Below are positions 9,759-20,055 of a DNA stretch of 64,000 bases, one piece after another (position 1 is the stretch's first letter; each line of letters begins with the position of its first letter). The notes below the pieces were generated by a model. The model searched no databases, was not told where the DNA came from, and saw nothing but the letters and a program-made list of their open reading frames with translations. Origin of the DNA: Semisulcospira habei (lineage: Eukaryota > Mollusca > Gastropoda > Semisulcospiridae); contig BTPG01000006.1 in the NCBI GenBank assembly GCA_036245525.1, positions 97,314,553 through 97,378,552 of the forward strand. Direction: 5' to 3'. The position numbers and the translations under genes are program-made.

Positions 9759-12700
9759 TCAAATCTTATTAAAAATATGGCACTCTCTCAGAAAACTGAA
9801 GATCTTGTCCGGGGGCACATCCCGGAACAAAACCTTCAAGGAGTCTGCTGTGAAATGTTTATACCTTGTGTCGATTAGATCAGCACAAGACAACAAAAAG
9901 TGTTGAACAGAGTACTGCTCGTCGCAGGCATAACACCATGGACGCTCCTCCTGTTTAAGTAAATAAGAGTGCGTAACATACATGTGGCCGATGTGGAGCC
10001 GAGCCAGGACCGTCTCCTCACGGCGGCTGCCGCAGCGATAAGGTAGACCGTCGGACAACTTAGGAAGGGCTTCATGCAGCTTGTTAGCTTCCTCTTTGTC
10101 CCACTCGGACTGCCACTCACGGGCTATGTACGCACTAGCCACATGTCTAAAATCACTATAAACAGTCTGTGTGTCAGGGACAGGGTCATTGCGGGCATCG
10201 TTGGCAGCAGAATCTGCGATCCTGTTGCCTTCGATGCCCACATGCCCTGGCACCCAAATAAAAATGATATCATAATATTCCTTCATCAAGTCCGCGTGGA
10301 GCTCTCTGATCTGCACCAGCAGTGGGTGGTCATTTCCCGTGCCCTGAAGGGCCTGCAGGGCAGAAAGAGAGTCAGACAGAATCAGGAAGTTCCTTTCTCT
10401 AGATCGATAAGCATGCTTGAGTGCCAGCAGAACCGCCTGCAGTTCCGCACTAAATACAGATGAGAGGCGGTGCTTAAATGGGCGTCTAGGATGGCGAGAG
10501 GATACTGCGGCCGCAGCCACTCTCCCAACCTCAGACTTTGACCCATCGGTATAGATGCGACAATAGCCAGGAAAAATTGAAAGCAGTTCATTGAGGCTCT
10601 GTTGGTATATGGCTGGTGGAGTAGAGTCTTTCTTGTGGGCAGTCAAGTCCAGCAAGATGTCAGGAACTGGTAAGAGCCAAGGTGGAGTGATGTGTTGCAG
10701 GGATTCCGAAACTCTGTCCAGGTCCAATCCGGCCGCCTGCAGATGAGGTCGGACACGGAAAGAAAGTGGACGGACAGCTCCCGGATGGGTATCGTAAATC
10801 TCTGCAAACGATGGTTTAAAAACACAATCATAGGCAGGATTGTCTGGATGGGCCTTCAGTTTCAGAACGTAGCTGAGCATGAGGCGGATGCGGCGGAGCT
10901 TGAGAGAAGGCTCCCCTGCCTCGGCATACAGACTAGGAACTGGAGACGTCCTGAAGGCCCCAAGACATATCCGCAGACCCTGATGGTGAATTGTGTTCAG
11001 ACGCTGTAGCACAGACTTGGAAGCTGAGCCATACACCACAGAGCCGTAATCCAGTTTGGACCGAACAAGGGCCCGGTACAGACGAAGTAAGACAGTACGG
11101 TCCGCACCCCAGTCAGTACGACCGACGACGCGAAGAATGTCGAGAGCCTTCTGACAAGAGGTTCTAAGGTAATTAATATGGTTGCGGAAGGTAAGTCTTT
11201 TGTCAAAAATTACCCCCAGAAACTTTGCCTCCTCGGCCACCTTAATTGGCACTCCAGCAATGCTCAGGCTAGGTTCTAGAAAAAATTTCGTCTGGTTAGT
11301 AAAATGCACACAAACAGTCTTGGAGGGCGAGAACTTGAATCCATTGAGAGACACCCACCGCTGGATGCGATCAACGCACAGCTGCAAGCGCCTCTCAAGG
11401 GACGCAAGTCCTCGACCACGTGCGCACAAAGCAAAGTCGTCAACAAACAAAGAGCATTCAGAATCATCCTTGACGGCCTTTACAATGTTATTAATTTTAA
11501 TACTAAATAAAACAGGAGATAGAATGCTGCCCTGTGGGACACCCATCTCCTGTTCAAAGGAGTCGGAGAGGGTGGAGCCCACACGGACATGGAACGACCG
11601 GTTAGTCAAAAAATTGTGAATAAAAACGGGCAGGAGCCCTTTAAAACCCATGTCCAACAAGTCAGACATTATGCCATACTTCCAGGTAGTGTCATACGCC
11701 TTCTCAAGATCGAAAAAAATTGCATAGACATGCTGCTTGTTGACAAAAGAATCTCGAATAAACGATTCAAAGCGGACTAAATGGTCAGTTGTACTACGGA
11801 AGCGCCGGAAACCGCACTGGAGGTCTGTGAGGAGACCCTGTGACTCAAGATGCCACACCAGGCGGGCGTTGACCAGGCGCTCCATAGTTTTACATAAACA
11901 TGATGTCAAAGCGATAGGCCGGTAGTTGCCCGGGTCGGAAGGATCCTTACCCGGCTTGGGGATCGGTACAACCACAGCCTGGCGCCAAGACGGCGGAAAA
12001 TGACCAGTTCTCCAGATATGGTTAAAGGCCTTGAGAAGTACAAGGAGTGACCTCTCAGGCAGATGCGTTAGGAATTGATAGTGGACGGTATCTAGGCCAG
12101 CAGCAGAGTCATTACATTTCTGCAAAGCTTGCTGCAATTCTGATAATGTAAACGGGACATTATAGTCTTCTGAGTTATCGGACTCAAAATCACAAATACG
12201 AGACTCTCGTTTCTCCTTCTCTCTCTGGAAGAAAGGTGAATAATGCTCCGTTGAAGAATTATGGGCAATGGTGGAGGCAAGCAAATTGGCCACAGCTTTT
12301 TTATCTGTAACCAAACTGACACCATCTCTAAGATGGCCAACAGAAGCCGAGCCACCTCTGCCCCTAATTCTCCGAACAGCCTTCCATACTTTCTGGGACG
12401 GAGTCCGAGAAGTTAAAGATGAGACGAAGCGTCTCCAGGAAGCACGGCGTTCACGTTTAAAAATGTAACGGGCTTTCGCCCTCTGTCTTTTAAAGGTTAA
12501 AATATTTACTTGCGACGGATTACGGAAAGCACGTCGCTGAGCAGATTTGCGCGCTATTTGGGCCTTGCGGCACTCTTCGTTGAACCATGGTACTCTCGGC
12601 TTTCGAGGGACTGATGCGGAAGTTTTAGGGATGGTTTCACCCGCTACGTCCAACAAAATAGTAGTAAAAGAAGAAATAGGTTCTTCAGATGACATGACCA

Positions 12701-13442
12701 CCTCCTCTGTAAGACGAGACTGACAGAGGGAGGCGAACAGAGGCCAGTTAGCTTTCTTAAGATTCCAGCGCCCCACCGGCGGATCCTCCCCACAGCTGAC
12801 CGATGACAGGACTACTGGGAAGTGGTCACTACCACACAGGTCATCGTGAACCTTCCAGTCAAAGTCCAGCATGAGAGAAGGGTCACACACAGTGAGGTCT
12901 AGAACAGAACTAGCTCCTGAACCTGGGTTAGAGTATGTAGGTGAACCATCGTTAAAGACACATAGATTAAGTTGAGAAAAAACATCTTCTAACATCTGAC
13001 CTCTGCCATCATAGTGGTCACTACCCCAAAGGTGAGCGTGACCGTTAAAATCCCCCATGAGAATAAAGGGAGGGGGCAGTTGATCAACTAAATTAAAAAA
13101 ATCATTACTACAGACCCGCAGGGATGGTGGCAGGTAAATACTGCATATAGTTATGGTCTTCTTCAAGGTAACCCGAGCTGCGACAGCCTGAAGACAGGTG
13201 TCGATGCTAACGGGGCTACATAAAATTTGGCTACTAATGAGAAGAGCCACTCCACCCGAGCGCCTCTCCGAAGTAGAGCCTTTATGTATAGCGTTAAAAC
13301 CATTAAAGGACACAGGGTCAGAAGTCTTCAGGTAAGTCTCCTGAAGAGATATTACTGAGGGGTTATAGCACTTGACTAAAAGACGTAATTCCTCAAAGTT
13401 AGCTTGAAAACCACGACAATTCCACTGAAGCAGAGAGTCCAT
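9759..13442 (-). CDS. I-element copy 1 ORF2: endonuclease-RT-RNase H polyprotein
   Basis: 1227 residues, open throughout. It nicks target DNA, copies the element RNA in place and carries an RNase H. Visible motifs: N-terminal LQWNCRG, LQET, GDFNGHAH and SDHFPVV of the APE-type endonuclease; RT block with NYRPIALTS, FDLEKAYDT, GVPQGSILSP and catalytic FVDD; RNase H with YTDGS, SAELQA, SDSLSAL and GIEGNRIADSAA, so the DEDD residues are present. A C-x2-C-x7-H-x4-C motif lies near the C-terminus. It is three residues shorter than copies 2 and 3, through a small deletion before SSVFSAEL in RNase H. It starts two bases after the ORF1 stop. RNase H plus CCHC ORF1 point to the I superfamily (Nimb/I). 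Confidence 0.93.
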   Translation of the reverse strand: MDSLLQWNCRGFQANFEELRLLVKCYNPSVISLQETYLKTSDPVSFNGFNAIHKGSTSERRSGGVALLISSQILCSPVSIDTCLQAVAARVTLKKTITICSIYLPPSLRVCSNDFFNLVDQLPPPFILMGDFNGHAHLWGSDHYDGRGQMLEDVFSQLNLCVFNDGSPTYSNPGSGASSVLDLTVCDPSLMLDFDWKVHDDLCGSDHFPVVLSSVSCGEDPPVGRWNLKKANWPLFASLCQSRLTEEVVMSSEEPISSFTTILLDVAGETIPKTSASVPRKPRVPWFNEECRKAQIARKSAQRRAFRNPSQVNILTFKRQRAKARYIFKRERRASWRRFVSSLTSRTPSQKVWKAVRRIRGRGGSASVGHLRDGVSLVTDKKAVANLLASTIAHNSSTEHYSPFFQREKEKRESRICDFESDNSEDYNVPFTLSELQQALQKCNDSAAGLDTVHYQFLTHLPERSLLVLLKAFNHIWRTGHFPPSWRQAVVVPIPKPGKDPSDPGNYRPIALTSCLCKTMERLVNARLVWHLESQGLLTDLQCGFRRFRSTTDHLVRFESFIRDSFVNKQHVYAIFFDLEKAYDTTWKYGIMSDLLDMGFKGLLPVFIHNFLTNRSFHVRVGSTLSDSFEQEMGVPQGSILSPVLFSIKINNIVKAVKDDSECSLFVDDFALCARGRGLASLERRLQLCVDRIQRWVSLNGFKFSPSKTVCVHFTNQTKFFLEPSLSIAGVPIKVAEEAKFLGVIFDKRLTFRNHINYLRTSCQKALDILRVVGRTDWGADRTVLLRLYRALVRSKLDYGSVVYGSASKSVLQRLNTIHHQGLRICLGAFRTSPVPSLYAEAGEPSLKLRRIRLMLSYVLKLKAHPDNPAYDCVFKPSFAEIYDTHPGAVRPLSFRVRPHLQAAGLDLDRVSESLQHITPPWLLPVPDILLDLTAHKKDSTPPAIYQQSLNELLSIFPGYCRIYTDGSKSEVGRVAAAAVSSRHPRRPFKHRLSSVFSAELQAVLLALKHAYRSRERNFLILSDSLSALQALQGTGNDHPLLVQIRELHADLMKEYYDIIFIWVPGHVGIEGNRIADSAANDARNDPVPDTQTVYSDFRHVASAYIAREWQSEWDKEEANKLHEALPKLSDGLPYRCGSRREETVLARLHIGHMYVTHSYLLKQEERPWCYACDEQYSVQHFLLSCADLIDTRYKHFTADSLKVLFRDVPPDKIFSFLRECHIFNKI

Positions 13443-13444
13443 GA

Positions 13445-14888
13445 TTATGTCTTATCTGGGGGTGCGGAGTTTTTCCCCCCTTTGTCCTTTGCCTTGGAAG
13501 GAGTCGGAGAAACAGAGGGGGGCCGGCTCCCGGGCCTCCTCTGGTTCCTAGGAGATGAAGGGGGTGGAGCTGCCGCAGCATCGACAACTTCCACTCCCTC
13601 CATCTGCTCCTCCAACGCAGCATATTTGTTTTGAAGGGGGGACATCAATGTTCCCCTTCTGGGCCCGTGCGCACGGCGGTCCCATAGATTTCTTTGACTT
13701 CTGGTCCTGGGCAGCGTTCCTGCCGCTAGAGTTAGCGGCCTTAGAAGGCTGACCAGAGCCAGAAACCTTTGGTGTTGACAAACTAGCAGGTTTGGGTGGG
13801 GGCTGAGGCTTAGGGGCAGCAGAAGGCGGTGCCACCGGACCGGTAGCGTCCGCCCTCTGCGTTCCCTGGCTCCTCGTCACCACCGGAGGAGGATTACTCT
13901 CCAGGGGTGAGAGGATCCGAGGCTCCGCCCCCAACCAAGAAGTTGGGGTTTGACAAGAGAAGTCTTTGGTGGGGCGCTTGCCTGCCACCGCAGCACTGAA
14001 AGTATACACAAAGTTGTTATTTGAGTTTGGCGCCGCCTCAGCTGCACCAGGACCGTCAACCAGTTTTTTTGCGTCCGCAAAGGACAGCCCCTTCTCCACA
14101 CGCACCTGCTGAATCCTGCACTCGGAGATCCAACGAGGGCACTTCTTGTCCGAAGCCATATGCGCCCCCTGGCAATTCACACACAGGGGGATGGCTGTGC
14201 AGGACTCAGCAGAGTGTCCGGGCTTAGTGCAACGGGCGCATAGGGCCTCTGCCTGGCGGCATGTCTTCTGCCCATGGCCATACTTTTGGCACTTAAAGCA
14301 CCGAAGGGGGAGAGGGACGTACTTTTTCACTTTTAGGGAGTAATAACCTCCCCAGATGGTAGTAGGAGCTGTGGGGGTGCCAAACGTCAGGATGATGGTA
14401 GGGAGACGGATCTCCCTACCACCTCGTTTGGAAATGAAGCGCCTGACGTAGGTCACCCCCTGTGACTTAAGGTTCCGTACAAGTTCATCTTCAGACAGTT
14501 CGGCCAATGCTTGATCTTTAATCACTCCTCTAGAGAAATTCATTGTTTTGTGGGGAGTGACCTCCACTGGAGTGTCTCCGATGGAGGACAGCCTCAGTAG
14601 CCCATTGGAGTGTGCCCGGGTACGGCACTCTACCAACAAGTCACCAGACCTGAGGCGCTGGGCCTCAGGCCTGCCAACACGGCTCCTGAGGGTCTCCCCT
14701 ACCAGGAAAGGGTGCAGCTTGGAAACATGCTTCTCTTTAACTTTGCTGTGGATAATGAGAAAGCGAGGCCAGACGGCCGAAACCTGAGGCGTCGCTTCCC
14801 CACAATCAGAGTCGCTATCATTTTCAAGGTCAATGTCAGTGGCTATGTGCCGCTTTGGTGCCAGTTTTGGTTTTTTGATATTTTCCAT
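13445..14888 (-). pseudogene. I-element copy 1 ORF1, frameshifted near its 3' end
   Basis: The start ATG is at 14888-14886. ORF1 proteins of this type bind element RNA in the retrotransposition particle. Three zinc knuckles follow one another: CFKCQKYGHGQKTC, CARCTKPGHSAESC and CVNCQGAHMASDKKC. Compared with copies 2 and 3, one extra C in a C-run near 13648 shifts frame, so the reading continues in another phase for the last 67 or so codons and stops at the normal TAA just before ORF2. The shifted frame alone would end at 13548. The RTE-A tail lies six bases upstream of the ATG. Confidence 0.88.
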
Positions 14889-14894
14889 ATTATA

Positions 14895-17800
14895 CTTACT
14901 TACTTACTTACGCCTGTCACCCCTACCCGGGTATAGGCCGTCGACGAGAGACCTCCAGCAACTCCTGTCCTGTGCTTCTCCTTCGATTCTACTCCAGGTG
15001 GTTCCCAGTCTCTTGATGTCTGCTTGGAGGTCTCGACGCCAGGAGTTTCTCGGCCTACCTCTTTTCCTCTTTCCCTGGGGGTTCCATGACAATGCCTGCC
15101 TAGTGATACTGGAAGCTGGCTTTCTCAGACTGTGACCGATCCATCCCCATCTTCTTCGCCCAATTTCATTCTCTGCTGTTATCTGCTCTGTTCTCTCCCA
15201 GAGTCTGACGTTGCTGATCTTCTCTGGCCAGTGGATTTTCAAAATTCTTCTAAGGCAACTGTTCATGAAGGTCTGTACTCTGTTGACTGTGGTTTTTGTC
15301 AATCTCCATGTCTCTGCTCCATATAGGAGAACTGCTTTTACATTGGAGTTGAAAATCCGGATTTTGGTGTGTTGTGACAGCTCTCTGGAACTCCACACTT
15401 TTTTCAACTGGAGAAAGGCTGCTCTGGCTTTACCGATTCGTGCTCTGACATCTGCATCAGTGCCGCCTTTTTTGTCTATGATGCTCCCGAGATAGGTGAA
15501 GGACTCCACCTCCTCCAACGGGGTGCCAGCAAGCAAGACTGGTTCTTCCCTGGTTGCGTTCAGCCTCATTGTCTTTGTTTTCTGTTTGTGAATGGTGAGG
15601 CCCACTTGGGACGAGATGTCAGCAAGCCTCGTGGTCTTGTCCTGCATTTGTTGATGAGTGTGGGACAGTAATGCCAAGTCGTCTGCAAAATCGAGGTCGT
15701 CAAGCTGTGTCCACAGTGTCCACTGTATTCCACTTCGTCTGTGCTCTGTGGTCATCTTCATGACCCAGTCTATGGCCAGTAGGAAGAGGAACGGAGACAG
15801 CAGACACCCCTGCCTGACACCAGTTCTGACCTGGAGCTCTCTGGTGAACTGCCCTTCGTGGATCACGCGACATGTCATGCCATCATAGCTGCTCTTGATC
15901 AGGCGGACGAGCTTTGTGGGTACACCGTAGTGTCGTAGGAGTTTCCACAGAGTCTCTCGGTCCATGCTGTCAAATGCTTTCTCATAATCCACAAAGTTGA
16001 CGTACAGCGGGGAGCTCCACTCCAGAGACTGTTCCACGATGATGCGGAAAGTGGCGATCTGGTCTGTACATGATCGGTTCTTCCTGAATCCTGCTTGCTG
16101 GTCTCTCAGCTGGGGGTCAACGGAGCTCTTCATTCTCTCTAGGATGATCCTGTTGAAGACCTTTCCTGGTACTGACAGCAAGGTGATTCCTCTGTAGTTG
16201 GAACACTTGCTGAGGTCGCCTTTCTTGGGAAGCTTGATTAGGTACCCCTCCTTCCAGTCAGCTGGCATCACCTCCTCTTCCCAGATCTTTCCAAACAGTG
16301 GGTACAGCATCTCAACTGTTGTCTCTAGGTCTGCTTTCAGAGACTCCGCTGGGATGCCATCTGGCCCTGCTGCTTTGCCATTCTTCAAAAATGCCACTGC
16401 TTTTCTGATCTCTTCCCGGCTGGGTCTGTCACAGCTGATGGGTAGGTCGGTCTCTGCCGGCTGGATGTCGGAGGGGTTGGGTGGGCTAGGTCTGTTCAGT
16501 AACTCTTCAAAATACTCGGCCCATCTGTCGAGTTGGTCTGCTCTGTCTGCAATAGGCTTGCCTTCTTTGTCTTTTACTGGTCTTTCTGTATGGCCATACT
16601 TACCCGACAATCTTCTGGTAATGTCGTAGAGCTGTTTCATGTTGCCGCTGCCTGCTGCCTTTTCTGCCTCTGCTGCCAGGCTGTCTGTGTAGGCCCTCTT
16701 GTCTGCCCTGATACTCCTCTTCACCTCACGGTTGGCTTCCGAGTATTCCCCCTGTGCCCTTACTTTGGCTGCTCTCGTGCGACTGTTGTTGACCGCTGCT
16801 TTCTTCTGCTTCCTCGCTTCTATCTTCTTCAAGGTCTGTGCCGACAGCCAGTCCTTGTGGTGGTGTTTCCTGAACCCTACAGTGTCTTTGCAGGTTGAGT
16901 TCAGCGCCTCTCTGCCTTCCACTGCTGTTCTGTGGTGACCGCCTCCTCTTCATTTACTAGCTTCTGTAGCGCTTGAAACCGGTTGGACAGCACCAGTTTG
17001 AACTCTTCTCTAACTCCACTTTCTCTCAGGAGGCCTACATTATAGCGCTGTCTTCTTGTTGTCTCTGTGCGGCTTTTCTTTAGCTTGAGCTTCATTCTTA
17101 AGGTAAGCAGATGGTGGTCTGAGGCGACATCTGCTCCCCTCCTCACTCGAACATCTTGAAGGGATCTTCTAAATTTCTTGCTAATGCAGATATGGTCTAT
17201 TTGGTTCTCTGTTGTATGGTCAGGTGAGACCCAAGTTGCTTTGTGTATTCTTCTGTGTGGGAAGATGCTGCCTCCAATGACAAGTCGGTTTAGAGCACAA
17301 AAGTCTACAAACCTCTCCCCGTTCTCACTCATCTCCGAGCCTAGTCCCTGTCTCCCCATCACCTCTTCGTATCCGGTGTTGTCCTCCCCTATTTTGGCAT
17401 TAAAATCGCCCATGACGATGGTGATGTCTCGCTCCGCACATTTGTCCACGGCACTCTGGAGTCGGTCGTAGAACTCTTGTTTCTCTTCCTCGTCACTGTC
17501 ATTGGTGGGCGCATAACACTGGATGACGTTCAGCTTGAGCTTTTTCTTGGTTCTAAAGGCTGCTGTTATAATTCTTGGCCCAAGAGGTTCCCAGCCCATC
17601 AGCGCTCTCTGTGCCACTGGTGACAGCATGAGTGCTACTCCTTCTGTATGGGGGGCATTCTCCTCTTCATGACCTGAATACAGAACCATCTCCCCACTTA
17701 ACAGCCTTTTCTGGCCAGACTGCGTCCATCTGGCTTCACTGATGCCTAGCAGGGAAAGGTTGTACTTTTGCATTTCCGCTGCTATCTGGGCGGCCTTGCC

Positions 17801-18193
17801 GCTCTGGTACATGGTCTTGACGTTCCATGTGCCCATGGTTGTATCCCTGGATAGAGAGAGGCGGCTCGGTCCTGTGGCTTCCGAAGACTTCCGGCTTTCA
17901 CCACAGGACGTCATAAGTCTTCTAGTAGAAGAACCTTCCTCCTCCAGGAAAGGAATTACTGTTAGTCTTTTCGTCGGCGTTTTTGTAGCTATTTCCTTTT
18001 TTGCAGGGTGGGGAAGCTACCCCCACGCCCAACCCCCTTACTAGGAGGACCAGGGGTTTTCTGTCGGGGTCACCTTCCCTTAGACCATGTTGGTTCACGG
18101 CACCTTATTTCATTCGGTGCACCCCTCTCACGAGGGACCCCCTATCCACCACCCAGGGGACGCACCTCAACGCCGTATGGTCCCAGCGCGAGG
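14895..18193 (-). mobile_element. RTE-like non-LTR retrotransposon RTE-A, full length
   Basis: 3299 bp flanked by 13-bp TSDs tttccatattata (14882-14894 and 18194-18206). The 3' end is a (TAAG)n tail directly after the ORF stop; the 5' end begins CCTCGCGCTGGGACC, as in RTE-B, C and D. It is inserted into the 5' UTR of I-element copy 1 at the edge of its ORF1 start. Endonuclease plus RT with almost no 3' UTR fits the RTE clade; BovB-like versus another RTE lineage is not decided. Confidence 0.92.
14904..17914 (-). pseudogene. RTE-A endonuclease-reverse transcriptase, one frameshift
   Basis: Starts MTSCGESRKSS at 17914. The endonuclease part has GTWNVKTMYQSGKA, ISEARWT, GDFNAKIGEDNTGYE and ASDHHLLTL. 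The RT part has GPDGIPAESL, NYRGITLLSVPGKV, QAGFRKNRSCTDQI, VDYEKAFDS, GVRQGCLLSPF and FADDLALL, ending RPRNSWRRDLQADIKRL...GDRRK. Compared with RTE-C, four bases are missing near 16915, between the endonuclease and RT halves. The frame therefore breaks into 16901-17914 and 14904-16922. Both halves are otherwise open, so damage is slight. The uninterrupted protein in relatives would be about 1000 residues. Confidence 0.9.
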
Positions 18194-18206
18194 TTTCCAT
18201 ATTATA

Positions 18207-18844
18207 GTATGATAGATATTCATCCCCCGGGGGTCCCCGCCCGCCACCGAGCCCAACAAGGGAAAGTGCAATTGTCGGCGGGTCTCCAGCCGACGCACAA
18301 TGGAGACTGCCCGAAAGATATACTCAAGGGGGTAAGCCCGATTGAACCGTTTGAGCCACCGCCTTCTATCACACTGTTGAATACAGGGGAATACTGGCGT
18401 AAAGCACCCAATCAGCATCAGAGGCTATAGCATGGTGCTCCGTATAACAACCCGCATGTCAACAGGGGGATAGGGCTCGACGTGACAAGAGCCGATTGAC
18501 TAGGCCGGTACGACTAGCCTCCCGTTTAGGCAGAAGTCAAGGCCAAAGTGGAGTGTTTCAGCCACCAGGATCCTCTTCTCCCCCGACACGGGTCTCCAAG
18601 CACGGCAAACACTTGGGATCCAAAGGATCAAAAGCTCACGCGTATTTTTAAGGACCAATCCAACATGGTAAGACCTGGGTAAGCACAGCTCCTTAAAAAC
18701 TGGACCAGCGAAAAAGACTGAACAACATATCTGCTGACATCAAGTCCTAATCCTGGACAAAGATGGCACCCGTCTGCTAGCCCACTCAGTCAGGGACTGA
18801 GGAGACTACCCACCCACGCCACGTGGAGGCCGGTGCCGGGTAGG
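18207..18844 (-). other. I-element copy 1 5' UTR
   Basis: This non-coding leader matches 37376-38008 of copy 3 closely. It starts (minus strand) CCTACCCGGCACCGGCC and is GC-rich. Its first 80 nt can be drawn as an HDV-like nested pseudoknot (18765-18844). Confidence 0.8.
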
Positions 18845-18857
18845 CCCAGCACATTGA

Positions 18858-19155
18858 CTGTCTCATTTCTTGGCTATGAACCTGATTCCTTACCAACTCC
18901 ACACCCAAGCACAACTGAAATCAGCGTGCCCCTCAAATCATTACATCAACTCAACATAGGCCCACAATTGTCCACTGGATAATGGTATGAATCAAAGCAC
19001 CAAACATGTCTCCTCTTATCTAACCAGAAATTTCCAGCAAATTCCAACATTCAGCCCTACTACAAATTTTTTAACAAGGCGAAAAGTTATTTTTAAAAAC
19101 ACCGGTCCTCTTACTGCCTGAACTGCCCAATTTGAATATGTAACATGACCTGTAG
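18858..19155. repeat. segmental duplication unit B, right part
   Basis: Continues unit B after I-element copy 1, matching 7208-7817 of unit A without the 287-bp element. Divergence from unit A is modest. Confidence 0.8.
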
Positions 19156-19246
19156 AGTTCAGTTTTGAAGAAAACATGCATAGTATTTTTGGCTCAGGTG
19201 TTTAAGATTCCTAACGTAGGGGCACTAAGCTATTCCGAAACCATGT

Positions 19247-19421
19247 GTAACCCATAAAGCCCTGATGCGATACGAGAGGATGTGCATCGACCACGATAGT
19301 TCAAAGGTGGTGTCACAACAGCTTGCCACCTCCAGATGCCAAGCTATTCTGACATCACCCTTGAACTATCATGGTCGATATCTCCAAAATTTGATGAAGT
19401 CTTCAGGGCTTTATGAGTTAA
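19247..19421. repeat. TTAACCC-ended MITE with inner hairpin
   Basis: Ends tgtaacccataaagccctga and tcagggctttatgagttaa are inverted repeats. The centre carries gatagttcaaaggtggtg ... catcacccttgaactatc, the inner hairpin type also found at 4105, 55680, 56013 and 56361. Confidence 0.75.
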
Positions 19422-19549
19422 CCTATCACGGTTGCTCCATCTCACAGAGCTATTTTGACAATATACCCTTGACATAACAATAAAAATGGTCTATCCATCT
19501 CCCCTTGTGTCGTATCAGGACTGAATGGGTCAGAACAAAAATGTCCCAC

Positions 19550-19739
19550 CTGCATGTTGGCATTTGAGCCAGCCGCAACATTCTGTATGTTGACCTGGCC
19601 GATCTGCAGGTTGGTGCTGAGGAAGGTGTTGTTGACGGGCTGTGATTGGGCCCCATTTCCTGCCTGACAAGTGATCGGCATCGACTGCTGGTGCAGTGTG
19701 CTGCTGGCCGAACTTACGTTGCTGCCATTGTTACCTCCA
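19550..19739 (-). CDS. BCL9: BCL9 coding exon 6
   Basis: 190 bp. Acceptor ccttgtcacag before 19739; donor CAG|GTGGGA after 19550. It completes codon 905 (two bases from exon 5 plus one here) and ends in phase 0. It encodes Asn/Ser/Gln-rich sequence including SSASSTLHQQS, NNTFLSTNLQIGQVN and AGSNANMQ. No recognised domain. The 316-bp intron to exon 5 is the only short one in the 3' half of the gene. Confidence 0.85.
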
Positions 19740-20055
19740 CTGTGACAAGGAAACTAGCATTACCAATCACTCAATAAAAGCAATCATATCCTGCTAATAA
19801 AGGGCTAATAGTAATAGTTATCGTCTCTTTTATAAATAATATCAGCATGTCTTTTTGTAATGCTGCACAAAAAGAGTAACTTCTCATTTGAATTCACAAA
19901 ATGGAAGACTTTCCTGCTCTTTTCTCACTGTGACAAAGAAGAGTTCCTTGTTGTGCACCACATGTTGTAATGATACCTGTTATGTGTGCCTCCTGCCTTA
20001 GCTAAACACCTTTGATCAATATCGACATCACTTAGCAGAGAGGAATGTGACTTAC

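Larger units (their letters stand above)
9537..18844 (-). mobile_element. I/Nimb-like non-LTR retrotransposon, copy 1 (interrupted by RTE-A)
   Basis: The 3' end lies at low coordinate with a (TAAC)n tail after ggcgttaaacccaaa. TSDs cccagcacattga are at 9524-9536 and 18845-18857. Removing RTE-A and one of its TSDs leaves 5996 bp, almost exactly the length of copy 3 (about 6000 bp), so this copy is full length. Order on the minus strand is a 5' UTR of about 640 bp, ORF1 (CCHC knuckles), ORF2 (endonuclease, reverse transcriptase, RNase H), then a short 3' UTR. ORF2 is open, ORF1 has a frameshift, and the 5' UTR is split by RTE-A. Confidence 0.93.

Noticed and set aside
11182..11619. Plus-strand open frames inside I-element and RTE coding regions (repeated in each copy)
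   Set aside because: Antisense shadows of the conserved minus- or plus-strand ORFs; they recur only because the elements recur.
9759..14888. LTR retrotransposon or endogenous retrovirus
   Set aside because: No LTRs, protease or integrase; an APE-type endonuclease, TAAC tail and target duplications identify a non-LTR element.
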